Assembly (NCBI GenBank): GCA_036006425.1
Contig: DASYPQ010000021.1
Location: 124,001 to 188,000 of the forward strand
DNA length: 64,000 nucleotides
Source of the DNA: DASYPQ01 sp036006425
GTDB lineage: Bacteria > Planctomycetota > UBA1135 > GCA-002686595
Reading direction: 5' to 3'
Shown piece after piece: positions 26,718 through 34,163 of the stretch (the stretch's first letter is position 1; each line of letters begins with the position of its first letter). The position numbers and the translations under genes were made by a program. A model generated the notes under the pieces. That model saw only the letters and a program-made list of their open reading frames with translations. It did no database searches and was not told the DNA's origin.

Positions 26718-27754
26718 CGCACCTCCCCTTCCGCGCCGCGAGCCTTCTCGAGCTTCCCGATGCGCAGCACGTCCTCTCCCTGTCCGCGCAGGTGCGCTTC
26801 GACGGCCGCGGACTGCGCGGGGTCGACGACGAGCACCATGCCGATGCCCATGTTGAAGACCTGGTAGGACTCGTCGGGAGCGACGCGACCGCGCTCGCAC
26901 AGGAACCGGAAGAGCGGCGGCGGCGTCCACGTCGAACGATCGATCCAGGCGTCGCAAGTTCCGAGGACGCGCGGCAGGTTGTCGACGAGTCCCCCGCCCG
27001 TGATGTGCGCCATCGCGGCGATCTGGTTCTTCTCGAGCAGCGGCCAGAGCAGCGCGAAGTACGAGCGGTGCACGGCGAGAAGGGCTTCCTTGAGGCTCTG
27101 CCCCTCGAGCTCCGCCGGCCGGTCCTCGAGACCGAGCTTCAGCTCGTCGAACACGATCCGGCGCGCGAGCGAGTAGCCGTTCGTGTGCAGTCCGGAGGAG
27201 CGCAAGGCGAGGAGCTCCTGTCCGGCGCGCACGCGACTCCCGTCGAGCAGCCGATCGCGCGCGACGGCCCCGACGATGAATCCGGCCAGGTCGAAGTCGC
27301 CCGGAGCGTACAAGCCGGGCATCTCGGCCGTCTCGCCGCCGAGCAGCGCGAGGCCGTTCTCGCGACACGCCTCCGCGCAGCCGCGGATCAGCTCGCTGAC
27401 CATCGCCGGCTCCATGCGGCCGACCGCGACGTAGTCGAGGAAGAAGAGCGGCCGCGCGCCCTGGACGAGGATGTCGTTGATGCAGTGGTGGACGAGGTCG
27501 CGGCCGATCGAGTCGAACACTCCCGCGCGCTTCGCGATCTCGAGCTTCGTCCCGACGCCGTCGGCGCTGGCGACGAGCAGCGCGTCGCGGCAGCCGACCT
27601 TGGCCGGGTCGAACAGGCCCCCGAAGCTCCCGACGTCGCCGACGACGCCCGGCGTGAAGCTCTTGCGGATCGCGTCGGTCGCGCGTTCGACCGCCTCGTA
27701 CTTGCTGGCGATGTCGACTCCGGCATCCCGGTAGCGTGCGGCGGCGCGCGTCAT
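26705..27754 (-). CDS. purM: Phosphoribosylformylglycinamidine cyclo-ligase (AIR synthetase)
   Basis: A 349-residue purine biosynthesis enzyme that closes FGAM to AIR using ATP. Signatures are the N-terminal SFGGLFD, SADGVGTKLEIAKRAG, HHCINDILVQGARPLFFLDY, LLGGETAEMPG and the C-terminal AHITGGGLVDNLPRVL and FNMGIGMVLVV. Length and order of motifs are normal. Its stop overlaps the start of the exported TPR-like gene, an unusual functional mix that suggests transcription from the purM promoter. Confidence 0.96.
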   Translation of the reverse strand: MTRAAARYRDAGVDIASKYEAVERATDAIRKSFTPGVVGDVGSFGGLFDPAKVGCRDALLVASADGVGTKLEIAKRAGVFDSIGRDLVHHCINDILVQGARPLFFLDYVAVGRMEPAMVSELIRGCAEACRENGLALLGGETAEMPGLYAPGDFDLAGFIVGAVARDRLLDGSRVRAGQELLALRSSGLHTNGYSLARRIVFDELKLGLEDRPAELEGQSLKEALLAVHRSYFALLWPLLEKNQIAAMAHITGGGLVDNLPRVLGTCDAWIDRSTWTPPPLFRFLCERGRVAPDESYQVFNMGIGMVLVVDPAQSAAVEAHLRGQGEDVLRIGKLEKARGAEGEVRWVS

Positions 27755-27842
27755 GGTCGTCCTGCTTCCTTGGACCGGGGATTCGTCCGAGCGCGGCGTG
27801 GAGTGCCGCGGAGCCGGAGGATAACCCGTTCCGAGGCCCCCT

Positions 27843-28370
27843 TCACTCGCGCGGGCGGAATCCGGCGGTTCGCCCGCTCAGCCAGCGCAGGATCCTGGGC
27901 CCGTTCTCGAAGCCGAGGTCCGCGGGCAACGCGGAGGGATCGAACCATTGCGCCTCGAGCGTATCGTCGCCGCGCCGCAGGCTCCCGCCGATCGGGCGGC
28001 ACAGGTAGACGGCGAGGTTCGCGGCCTTCTTCGGGTTCGCCGCGACGAAGAGGAGATCGACGAGCTCGATCACCTCGACGTCGATGCCCGACTCCTCGAG
28101 GACCTCCCGCGCCGCGGTCCGAGCGGGCGTCTCGTCGACCTCCTGGTACCCCGCGGGGAGGGCCCAGTGGCCGCGGAACGGCTCGATCGCGCGGCGGACG
28201 AGGAGCACGCGACCGTCCGCGTCGAGCACGAGACCCGCCGCGGCGCAGGCCGGATTCTCGTACAGGACGAACTCGCACCCCGTGCAGCGCGTGCGGTCGC
28301 GTCCCTCCACCGGCGCGCGGGCGAGCGCTGCGCCGCACAGCGGACAATGCTTGGCTTCTCGCTGCCACAC
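27843..28370 (-). CDS. Nudix hydrolase with zinc ribbon
   Basis: A 175-residue protein. The N-terminus is a zinc ribbon (CPLCG then CTGCEF) and the rest is a Nudix domain. The Nudix box is complete: GYQEVDETPARTAAREVLEESGI gives the G-x5-E-x7-REVxEExG pattern as separate pieces here, with its Glu metal ligands. The layout resembles NudC-like NAD(H) pyrophosphatases without their extra N-terminal domain, so a dinucleotide or capped-nucleotide substrate is plausible. It is divergent from dxr across about 75 bases. Confidence 0.88.
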   Translation of the reverse strand: MWQREAKHCPLCGAALARAPVEGRDRTRCTGCEFVLYENPACAAAGLVLDADGRVLLVRRAIEPFRGHWALPAGYQEVDETPARTAAREVLEESGIDVEVIELVDLLFVAANPKKAANLAVYLCRPIGGSLRRGDDTLEAQWFDPSALPADLGFENGPRILRWLSGRTAGFRPRE

Positions 28371-28445
28371 GCGATCGCGGTCCGGAGGGCGTCATTCCCC
28401 GGCGCTCTGCGATCGCCTAGACTACCATCCAGGTACCCCCGCTCG

Positions 28446-29606
28446 ATGAGATCCCTGCTCCTGCTCGGCAGCACCGGCTCGATCGGCAGGCAGACCCTCG
28501 ATCTCCTCCGGGAAGAGCCCGGCCTCCACGAGGTCGTCGGCCTCGCAGCGAGAAGCTCGACCGACCTCCTCGCTGCCCAAGTGCAGGAATTCCGGCCGCG
28601 GTTCGTCGCGGTCACGGACGAGGCCGCGGCCGAGCGCCTGCGCCCGACGCTGCCCGCTTCGACGAAGCTCTTCGCCGGCGCGCACGCGCTCGAGACGATC
28701 GCGCGGGAAGCCGAGTACGACGTCGCGGTCCACGGCGTCGTCGGCGCGGCGGGACTCCTGCCTTCGGTCGCCGTGCTCGAGCGCGGGCGGATCCTCGCGC
28801 TCGCGAACAAGGAATCGCTGGTCATGGCGGGCGCGAAGCTCGTCGCCCTCGCGCGCGAGCGCGGCGGCGAGATCGTCCCGGTCGACTCGGAGCACTCCGC
28901 GATCCTCCAGTGCCTGCGCGGCGAAAGCGTCGACCGCGTGCGCCGCGTGATCCTGACCGCGAGCGGTGGTCCGTTCCGCTCGAGCACACCGGAGGAGATC
29001 CGCTGCGCGACCCCCGCGATGGCGCTGCGCCACCCGAACTGGAACATGGGGCCGCGGATCACGGTCGGCTCGGCGACCCTGATGAACAAGGCCCTCGAGG
29101 TGATCGAGCTCCACCACCTGTTCGGTCTCGAGCGCGCGCGGATCGACGTCGTGATCCACCCGCAGTCCCTCGTCCACTCGATGGTCGAGTTCGTCGACGG
29201 ATCCGTCCTCGCGCAGATGGGCCCTCCGGACATGCGCGGCCCGATCCACTACGCGTTGAACCACCCCGACCGCGCCCCTTCGCGGTTGCGCGGGTTCGAC
29301 CTCGACCTCTTCCGCACCCTGACCTTCGAAGCGCCGGACCCGGACCGTTTCCCTGCGCTCGAACTCGGTTATCGTTGCCTCGAAGAAGGCTCGGACTCTG
29401 GAAGTGTGCTCAATGCGGCCGATGAGGTCGCCGTCGAAGCCTTCTTGAACCTGGAGATCGCCCTGCACGACATCCCGCGCATCAACCGACTCGTCCTCGA
29501 CCGCCGGCCGGGCCTCGACGGGACCGTCGAGGATCTGCTCCGGGCCGATACCCTGGCCCGGACCTGGGCTCGCGAAGAGGTCCGCGCGCTCGCGGGCCGG
29601 AGCTAG
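28446..29606 (+). CDS. dxr: 1-deoxy-D-xylulose 5-phosphate reductoisomerase
   Basis: A 386-residue enzyme of the MEP isoprenoid pathway, converting DXP to MEP with NADPH. It shows the GSTGSIGRQTLDLL cofactor loop, ANKESLVMAG, VDSEHSAILQCL (metal ligands), ASGGPF, HPNWNMG and SATLMNKALEVIE. The typical Lys of MGKKI is Pro here (MGPRI), a mild departure. It precedes the site-2 protease gene by 11 bases, a pairing seen in many bacteria together with cdsA and ispU. Confidence 0.95.
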   Translation: MRSLLLLGSTGSIGRQTLDLLREEPGLHEVVGLAARSSTDLLAAQVQEFRPRFVAVTDEAAAERLRPTLPASTKLFAGAHALETIAREAEYDVAVHGVVGAAGLLPSVAVLERGRILALANKESLVMAGAKLVALARERGGEIVPVDSEHSAILQCLRGESVDRVRRVILTASGGPFRSSTPEEIRCATPAMALRHPNWNMGPRITVGSATLMNKALEVIELHHLFGLERARIDVVIHPQSLVHSMVEFVDGSVLAQMGPPDMRGPIHYALNHPDRAPSRLRGFDLDLFRTLTFEAPDPDRFPALELGYRCLEEGSDSGSVLNAADEVAVEAFLNLEIALHDIPRINRLVLDRRPGLDGTVEDLLRADTLARTWAREEVRALAGRS

Positions 29607-29617
29607 AGGAGCCCTCG

Positions 29618-31462
29618 ATGGACGGGATCTGGATCGAAGTCGCCCGCTACGCCCAGGTCGTGCTCGGGATCAGCCTGGTGATCTTCGTGCACGAGGCGGG
29701 TCACTTCGTCTGCGCGCGCCTGTGCGGCGTCCGCGTCGAGGTCTTCAGCCTCGGGATGGGGCCGCGCGTGTTCGGCTGGAAGCGCGGATCGACGCTGTAC
29801 CAGGTGGCACTCGTCCCGATCGGCGGCTACGTGCGCATGGCCGGCGAGGAGTCGGCGGAGAGCCGCGCGGCGCCGGCGCGCGACGAGCTCCACGGGAAGA
29901 CGGTTGGCCAGCGCTTCCTGATCTACTCCGGCGGCGTGCTCGCGAACGTCGCGTTCGGGCTGGTCGTGTTCCCGATCATCTTCGCCGTCGGCGTCCCGTG
30001 CTCGGAGCCCGTCCTCGGTCCGACCACGCCGGGTCGGCCGGCGTGGCACGCGAACCTGCCGCGCGGCACGCGCGTGCTCCAGGCGAACGGACACCGGGTC
30101 TTCGAGTTCACGCACATCCTGACCGAGGTCGCGCTCGGGTCGCCCGAGAAGACGGAGCTCGAGGTCCTCGAGCCGGGTGCCGATCGCTCGCGCGTCGTCC
30201 ACCTGACGCCCGTCTGGTCGGAGGAGATCGGCGCGTTCACGATCGGCGTGAATCCGGCGACGGACGCGCACCAGACGATCCGCGTCGCTCCGGGCTCCCC
30301 CGCCGCGGCCGCCGGTCTCGCGACCGGCGATCGGCTGCTCGCGATCGACGGCGCGCTGCCCGGGAACCCGATCGAGGACCAGCTCTACCTCGCGATGCGC
30401 GACGGCGACCCGCTCGTCGCACGGTTCGAGCACCAGGGGCGCGAGATCCGCGTGGAGCTCGTCCCGAGGACGCTCGACACCGTCGAGGAGCGGATCCTCG
30501 GGATCGCTCCGCTCATGTACCACCTGATCGATCTCAAGGCGACGCCCCTCGCCGCGAAGACCGGGCTGCGCAAGGACGACCGCATCCTCGCGGTCGCCGG
30601 CCAGCCGATCCGACGGGAGTTCGATTTCGCGAAAGCGCTCGCGACTGCACCCGCCGGAGGCCCGATCCCGGTGCGCGTCGAGCGCGACGGGAGCCCGGTC
30701 GAGCTGTCGTTCGCTGCGCCGACGCCCGACGAGATCGCGGCGCTCCCCGGCGACCTCGCGATCGGTCCCGACATGGCCGGCACGCGGATCAGCGTGAAGC
30801 CCGGAACTTCGGCGGATCGCGCCGGCATGCGCGACGGCGACCGGATCCTCTCGATCGACGGCCGCGAGATGGACTCCTACAAGGTGATTCAGGAGACCGC
30901 CAAGGCGGCTCGCGACGGCCGCACGCTGTCGATCGCGCTCGAGCGACGCGTCGAAGGAGCCGAATCCTCCTACCTCACGGTGCAGGCGTCGGTCGGCGAG
31001 CTCCACCCGATCGACTACGGCTTCGCGCTCCAGCCCGCGACGTACGTGTACAAGACGAAGGGCCCGCTCGAGTCCGTCTCCGCCGGCATCGCGGCCTCGT
31101 GGAAGTTCCTCGAGGAGTCGTGGCTGACGTTGAAGCGCATCCTCCTCGGCCAGGTCTCGGGGAACAACATCGGCGGCATCATCACGATCGGCGTCGTGTC
31201 GCACAGCTGGGCGACGGTCGGGCTCTCGAAGCTCTTCTTCTTCCTGTGCATGCTCAGCATGAACCTCGCGTTCCTGAACGTGCTGCCGATCCCCGTGTTC
31301 GACGGCGGACACCTCATGTTCCTCCTGATCGAGAAGATCAAGGGCTCGCCTGTCTCCGAGCGCGTGCTCGGCTACAGCCAGATGGTCGGGATCGTGCTCA
31401 TCGTTTCCCTGATGGTCTGGGTCACGTACAGCGACGTGATGAAGTGGTTCGTGCACCGCTGA
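29618..31462 (+). CDS. rseP: RseP/MmpA-type site-2 protease with PDZ domains
   Basis: A 614-residue M50 membrane metalloprotease. The zinc motif VHEAGHF is in the first transmembrane helix (about residues 25-31), and the C-terminal metal ligand is in PIPVFDGGHLMF. Between them are several PDZ-like segments (APGSPAAAAGLATGDRLLAIDG, TPLAAKTGLRKDDRILAVAG and PGTSADRAGMRDGDRILSIDG), which makes it about 160 residues longer than the usual two-PDZ RseP. Such proteases cut anti-sigma factors and signal-peptide remnants, so the ECF system at 9-10 kb is a conceivable client. Confidence 0.92.
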   Translation: MDGIWIEVARYAQVVLGISLVIFVHEAGHFVCARLCGVRVEVFSLGMGPRVFGWKRGSTLYQVALVPIGGYVRMAGEESAESRAAPARDELHGKTVGQRFLIYSGGVLANVAFGLVVFPIIFAVGVPCSEPVLGPTTPGRPAWHANLPRGTRVLQANGHRVFEFTHILTEVALGSPEKTELEVLEPGADRSRVVHLTPVWSEEIGAFTIGVNPATDAHQTIRVAPGSPAAAAGLATGDRLLAIDGALPGNPIEDQLYLAMRDGDPLVARFEHQGREIRVELVPRTLDTVEERILGIAPLMYHLIDLKATPLAAKTGLRKDDRILAVAGQPIRREFDFAKALATAPAGGPIPVRVERDGSPVELSFAAPTPDEIAALPGDLAIGPDMAGTRISVKPGTSADRAGMRDGDRILSIDGREMDSYKVIQETAKAARDGRTLSIALERRVEGAESSYLTVQASVGELHPIDYGFALQPATYVYKTKGPLESVSAGIAASWKFLEESWLTLKRILLGQVSGNNIGGIITIGVVSHSWATVGLSKLFFFLCMLSMNLAFLNVLPIPVFDGGHLMFLLIEKIKGSPVSERVLGYSQMVGIVLIVSLMVWVTYSDVMKWFVHR

Positions 31463-31463
31463 G

Positions 31464-32357
31464 ATGAGGGCCTGGGGCCGGCTGCTGCGGCTCTCCCTCG
31501 CCCCCACCGCCGCGGCCGACATCGTCGCCGGGGCCGTCGCGGGGGCGAACGGATGGCCGTGGCGCGGCGACAGCGCATTCGCGATCGCACTCCTCGTCGT
31601 CGCCTCCCTCGCCGTCTACCACGGCGGGATGACCCTGAACGACTGGGCAGATCGCGGGGAGAACCGGGTCTCGCGCCCCGATCGGCCGATCCCCTCGGGT
31701 GCCGTCGCTCCGCGCGCGGCGCTCCTCGTGGCGCTCGCGCTCTTGATCCTCGGCCCCGCGCTCGCGTTCCGCGTGTCGCCGACCTCCGGAGCGATCCTCG
31801 CCGGTGTCTCGGCGGTCGCGTGCGCGTACGACCTCGGGCTGCGCGGCGCGTGGATCGGTCCGCTGCTCCTCGCGACGTGCCGCGCGGGCAATCTCTCCGC
31901 CGGCATCGCTTTCGGCGCGGGCTCGGAGCCGACTGTGATCGCGCTGATCCCCGCCCTCGTCTACGGGACGTACGTCTTCGCCGTGTCGACGCTCGGCCGG
32001 CTCGAGGACGCCCCCGCCGACGTGTTGCGCGGATCGCGGCCGGCGCTCCATCTCTTCGCCGCGGCGGCGATCCTCGCCGCCAGTCCGGCCGCCGCGGGAG
32101 TCTCCGGCCGTTCGCTCGCGGCGTTCGTCCTCTCCGTCTGGGGAGCGTTCGGCCTCGTCGTCCTCGCGCGCCGGACGACGACCTGGTCGAGCGGCGAGGT
32201 CACGCGCGCGACCGGCGCCGGCCTGCGGCGCCTCCTCGTCTTCACCGCCGCCCTCGCGCTCGCGGCCGGCGGCCCCGCGGGCCCGTTCGTCGCGGCCGGG
32301 ATCCTCGCGGGCTACCCGATCTCCTACGCGCTCCGCGGCGTCTTCCCGCCTTCCTGA
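31464..32357 (+). CDS. UbiA-family prenyltransferase
   Basis: A 297-residue integral membrane protein with about eight helices. The first Asp-rich motif is LNDWADRGENRVSRPDRPIP, the NDxxD metal/diphosphate site followed by the RPxRP turn. The second motif is weaker (SAVACAYDLGLRG). The RPDRPIPSG wording resembles EboC-like and plastoquinone-type members, but no ebo gene cluster is visible nearby. It starts one base after the protease stop, and dxr upstream makes prenyl precursors. The acceptor cannot be named. Confidence 0.82.
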   Translation: MRAWGRLLRLSLAPTAAADIVAGAVAGANGWPWRGDSAFAIALLVVASLAVYHGGMTLNDWADRGENRVSRPDRPIPSGAVAPRAALLVALALLILGPALAFRVSPTSGAILAGVSAVACAYDLGLRGAWIGPLLLATCRAGNLSAGIAFGAGSEPTVIALIPALVYGTYVFAVSTLGRLEDAPADVLRGSRPALHLFAAAAILAASPAAAGVSGRSLAAFVLSVWGAFGLVVLARRTTTWSSGEVTRATGAGLRRLLVFTAALALAAGGPAGPFVAAGILAGYPISYALRGVFPPS

Positions 32358-33532
32358 GCGCGCGCCGCGAGCCATGCGAGCGCGCCCGCGCGCGAGTCGA
32401 GTCGGCCGTCCAGCTGGAGCTCCTCGGCTTCGCGCAGGAGCTCCGACCAGAGCGGCCCCTTCGGCACCGCCGCCTGCCCGAGGTCGGCGGAGGTCACGAG
32501 CGGCGCCGGGAAAAGACCCGCGTGCCCGAGGGCGCTCCGTTCGCGGACGGCTGCGTCGAGCTCGAGCCCGCGCGCGCGCGCGAGCGCGACACCCTCGTCG
32601 AACGCCGGCGCGCGCATCCAGCGGATCCGCGCCGCGCGCGGTCCGGCGATCGCCGCGGCTGCCGCGCGCGCGACGGCGAGGATCTCCCCGACGCGCTGGC
32701 GCAGCGCGCGCGACGGACGCAGTGCCTCGAGCCCGGCCGGATCCTCGGAGAGGAGCGCCGCGAGCCCCAAGGCGGTCCCCGGAGGATCCGGGAGCCCGGC
32801 GAAGGCCCGCGTCGTCGCCCCGGGGAGCACCCGCCCGAGGATCTCGAGCTCGGCGAGGAGGTCGAGCGCGCGCCGCGCTCCCTCGCCCTCGAGGATCCGC
32901 GACAGCTCGTCGAGGACGCGCTCGGGGCTGACGCCGGCGAGCGCATCCATCGACCTCCGCGCGCCGGCGAGCGTCGCGGCGTCCGGCTCGAGGCCGAGGC
33001 GTCCGGCGAAACGCGCCAGGCGCAGGAGGCGCAGCCCGTCCTCCCGGAAGCGCACCTCGGCGTCCCCGACGCAGCGCAAGACGCCCCGATCGAGGTCCGC
33101 GAGCCCCTGCTCCGGGTCCTCGACAGAGCCGTCCAGAGGGTCGAGGTACACGGCGTTGCACGTGAAATCGCGGCGCGACGCGTCCTCGGCGACCGTGCTC
33201 CCGAAGCGCACCGATTCCGGATGCCGCGCATCCCGGTAGGCGCCGTCGGCGCGGAAGGAGGTGTGCTGGACCTCGAGGCCGCCGCAGCGCACGAGCACGG
33301 TGCCGAACGCCCGGCCGACCGGGATCGTCCCCGCGAAGAGCTGCTCGATCTCGTCGGGGCTCGCCGCGGAGGCCATGTCGATCTCCTTCGGCGCGCGCCC
33401 GATCGCGAGATCGCGCGGTGCCCCGCCGACGATCCACGCGCGCTTCCCGGCGCGCGCGACGGTCGAGGCGATCGTCCGCGCGGCCTCCGCGAGCTCGCCG
33501 GAAAGGTCTTGCATCGAGGGCCGTCGAGGCAT
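32324..33532 (-). CDS. tRNA nucleotidyltransferase / poly(A) polymerase (class II)
   Basis: A 402-residue nucleotidyltransferase that adds or repairs CCA ends or polyadenylates RNA. The catalytic loop WIVGGAPRDLAIGRAPKEID has Glu-x-Asp where Asp-x-Asp is usual. Next come FGTVLV, RRDFTCNAVYLDP and EDGLRLLRLARFAGRLGLEPD, all family signatures. No HD domain is seen. The ATG at 33532 is chosen; a further ATG at 33514 is equally possible. Its 3' end overlaps the convergent prenyltransferase gene by 34 bases. CCA-adding is favoured over poly(A) only by generality. Confidence 0.87.
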   Translation of the reverse strand: MPRRPSMQDLSGELAEAARTIASTVARAGKRAWIVGGAPRDLAIGRAPKEIDMASAASPDEIEQLFAGTIPVGRAFGTVLVRCGGLEVQHTSFRADGAYRDARHPESVRFGSTVAEDASRRDFTCNAVYLDPLDGSVEDPEQGLADLDRGVLRCVGDAEVRFREDGLRLLRLARFAGRLGLEPDAATLAGARRSMDALAGVSPERVLDELSRILEGEGARRALDLLAELEILGRVLPGATTRAFAGLPDPPGTALGLAALLSEDPAGLEALRPSRALRQRVGEILAVARAAAAAIAGPRAARIRWMRAPAFDEGVALARARGLELDAAVRERSALGHAGLFPAPLVTSADLGQAAVPKGPLWSELLREAEELQLDGRLDSRAGALAWLAARAQEGGKTPRSA

Positions 33533-33570
33533 GGATTGGAGCGTAGCACACGGATGGAACACACCACGCG

Positions 33571-34155
33571 ATGACGACGCCCGCTTGGCCCAGCGAGAAC
33601 GCGCCCGCGACCTGGAAACGCAAAGCCGCGGCGAAGGCCGAGCCGGCGCTCCGCCGCGGAGTGCGCTTCATCGACGCCGCGGTCCTCGGCTTGATCGCGC
33701 TCGTCGTCGTGCTCGTGTCCATGCCGCGCCTGCGCCGCTTCGCGCTGCGCGAGAACGAGACCGATGCGATCCGCGCGCTGCGCGTGCTCGCCGACGACGC
33801 GCTCGCGGGGCCGGACGCGCTGCGCTCGGGCGATCTCGGCGGCCTCCTCGCGGCGAGCTCCACGCACCGCGTGCGCCTCGAGGACGTCGAGGTCCTCGAC
33901 GACGGGCGGCTCCGCCGCCACGGTTACCTCTTCAGCGCGACCGAAGTCGCGCCGGGACGCACCGTCCTCCTCGCATGGCCGTGGGATCACGGCCGCACCG
34001 GCCTCGCGGCGTTCGCGATCGAGCCCGGCGCCGACCCGGTCGGCGTCGCGAACGAGGACGGACGCTTCAGCGGGCCCGATCGACCGCCGCCCGCCGACCT
34101 CGACCGCGAGGACACGGGGTGGAGTCGGATCACGAGTCCGGCCGCGACGGACTGA
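33571..34155 (+). CDS. Pseudopilin-like membrane protein
   Basis: A 194-residue protein with one hydrophobic helix (FIDAAVLGLIALVVVLVSM) followed by RRFALRENETDAIRALRVLADDAL, the helix and Glu pattern of type IV pilin-like proteins. The later strand region (HGYLFSATEVAPGRTVLLAWPW, FAIEPGAD) resembles planctomycetal pilin-like proteins. The prepilin peptidase site is not canonical and there are no adjacent pilus assembly genes, so this is a fold-level suggestion. It is divergent from the nucleotidyltransferase gene and converges on the ASPIC/UnbV gene. Confidence 0.6.
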   Translation: MTTPAWPSENAPATWKRKAAAKAEPALRRGVRFIDAAVLGLIALVVVLVSMPRLRRFALRENETDAIRALRVLADDALAGPDALRSGDLGGLLAASSTHRVRLEDVEVLDDGRLRRHGYLFSATEVAPGRTVLLAWPWDHGRTGLAAFAIEPGADPVGVANEDGRFSGPDRPPPADLDREDTGWSRITSPAATD

Positions 34156-34163
34156 ACGACGCT

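Noticed and set aside
31464..32357. Member of an ebo (eboABCDEF) cluster because of EboC-like wording of the UbiA motif
   Set aside because: None of the other ebo genes is present beside it; dxr and a protease are the neighbours.
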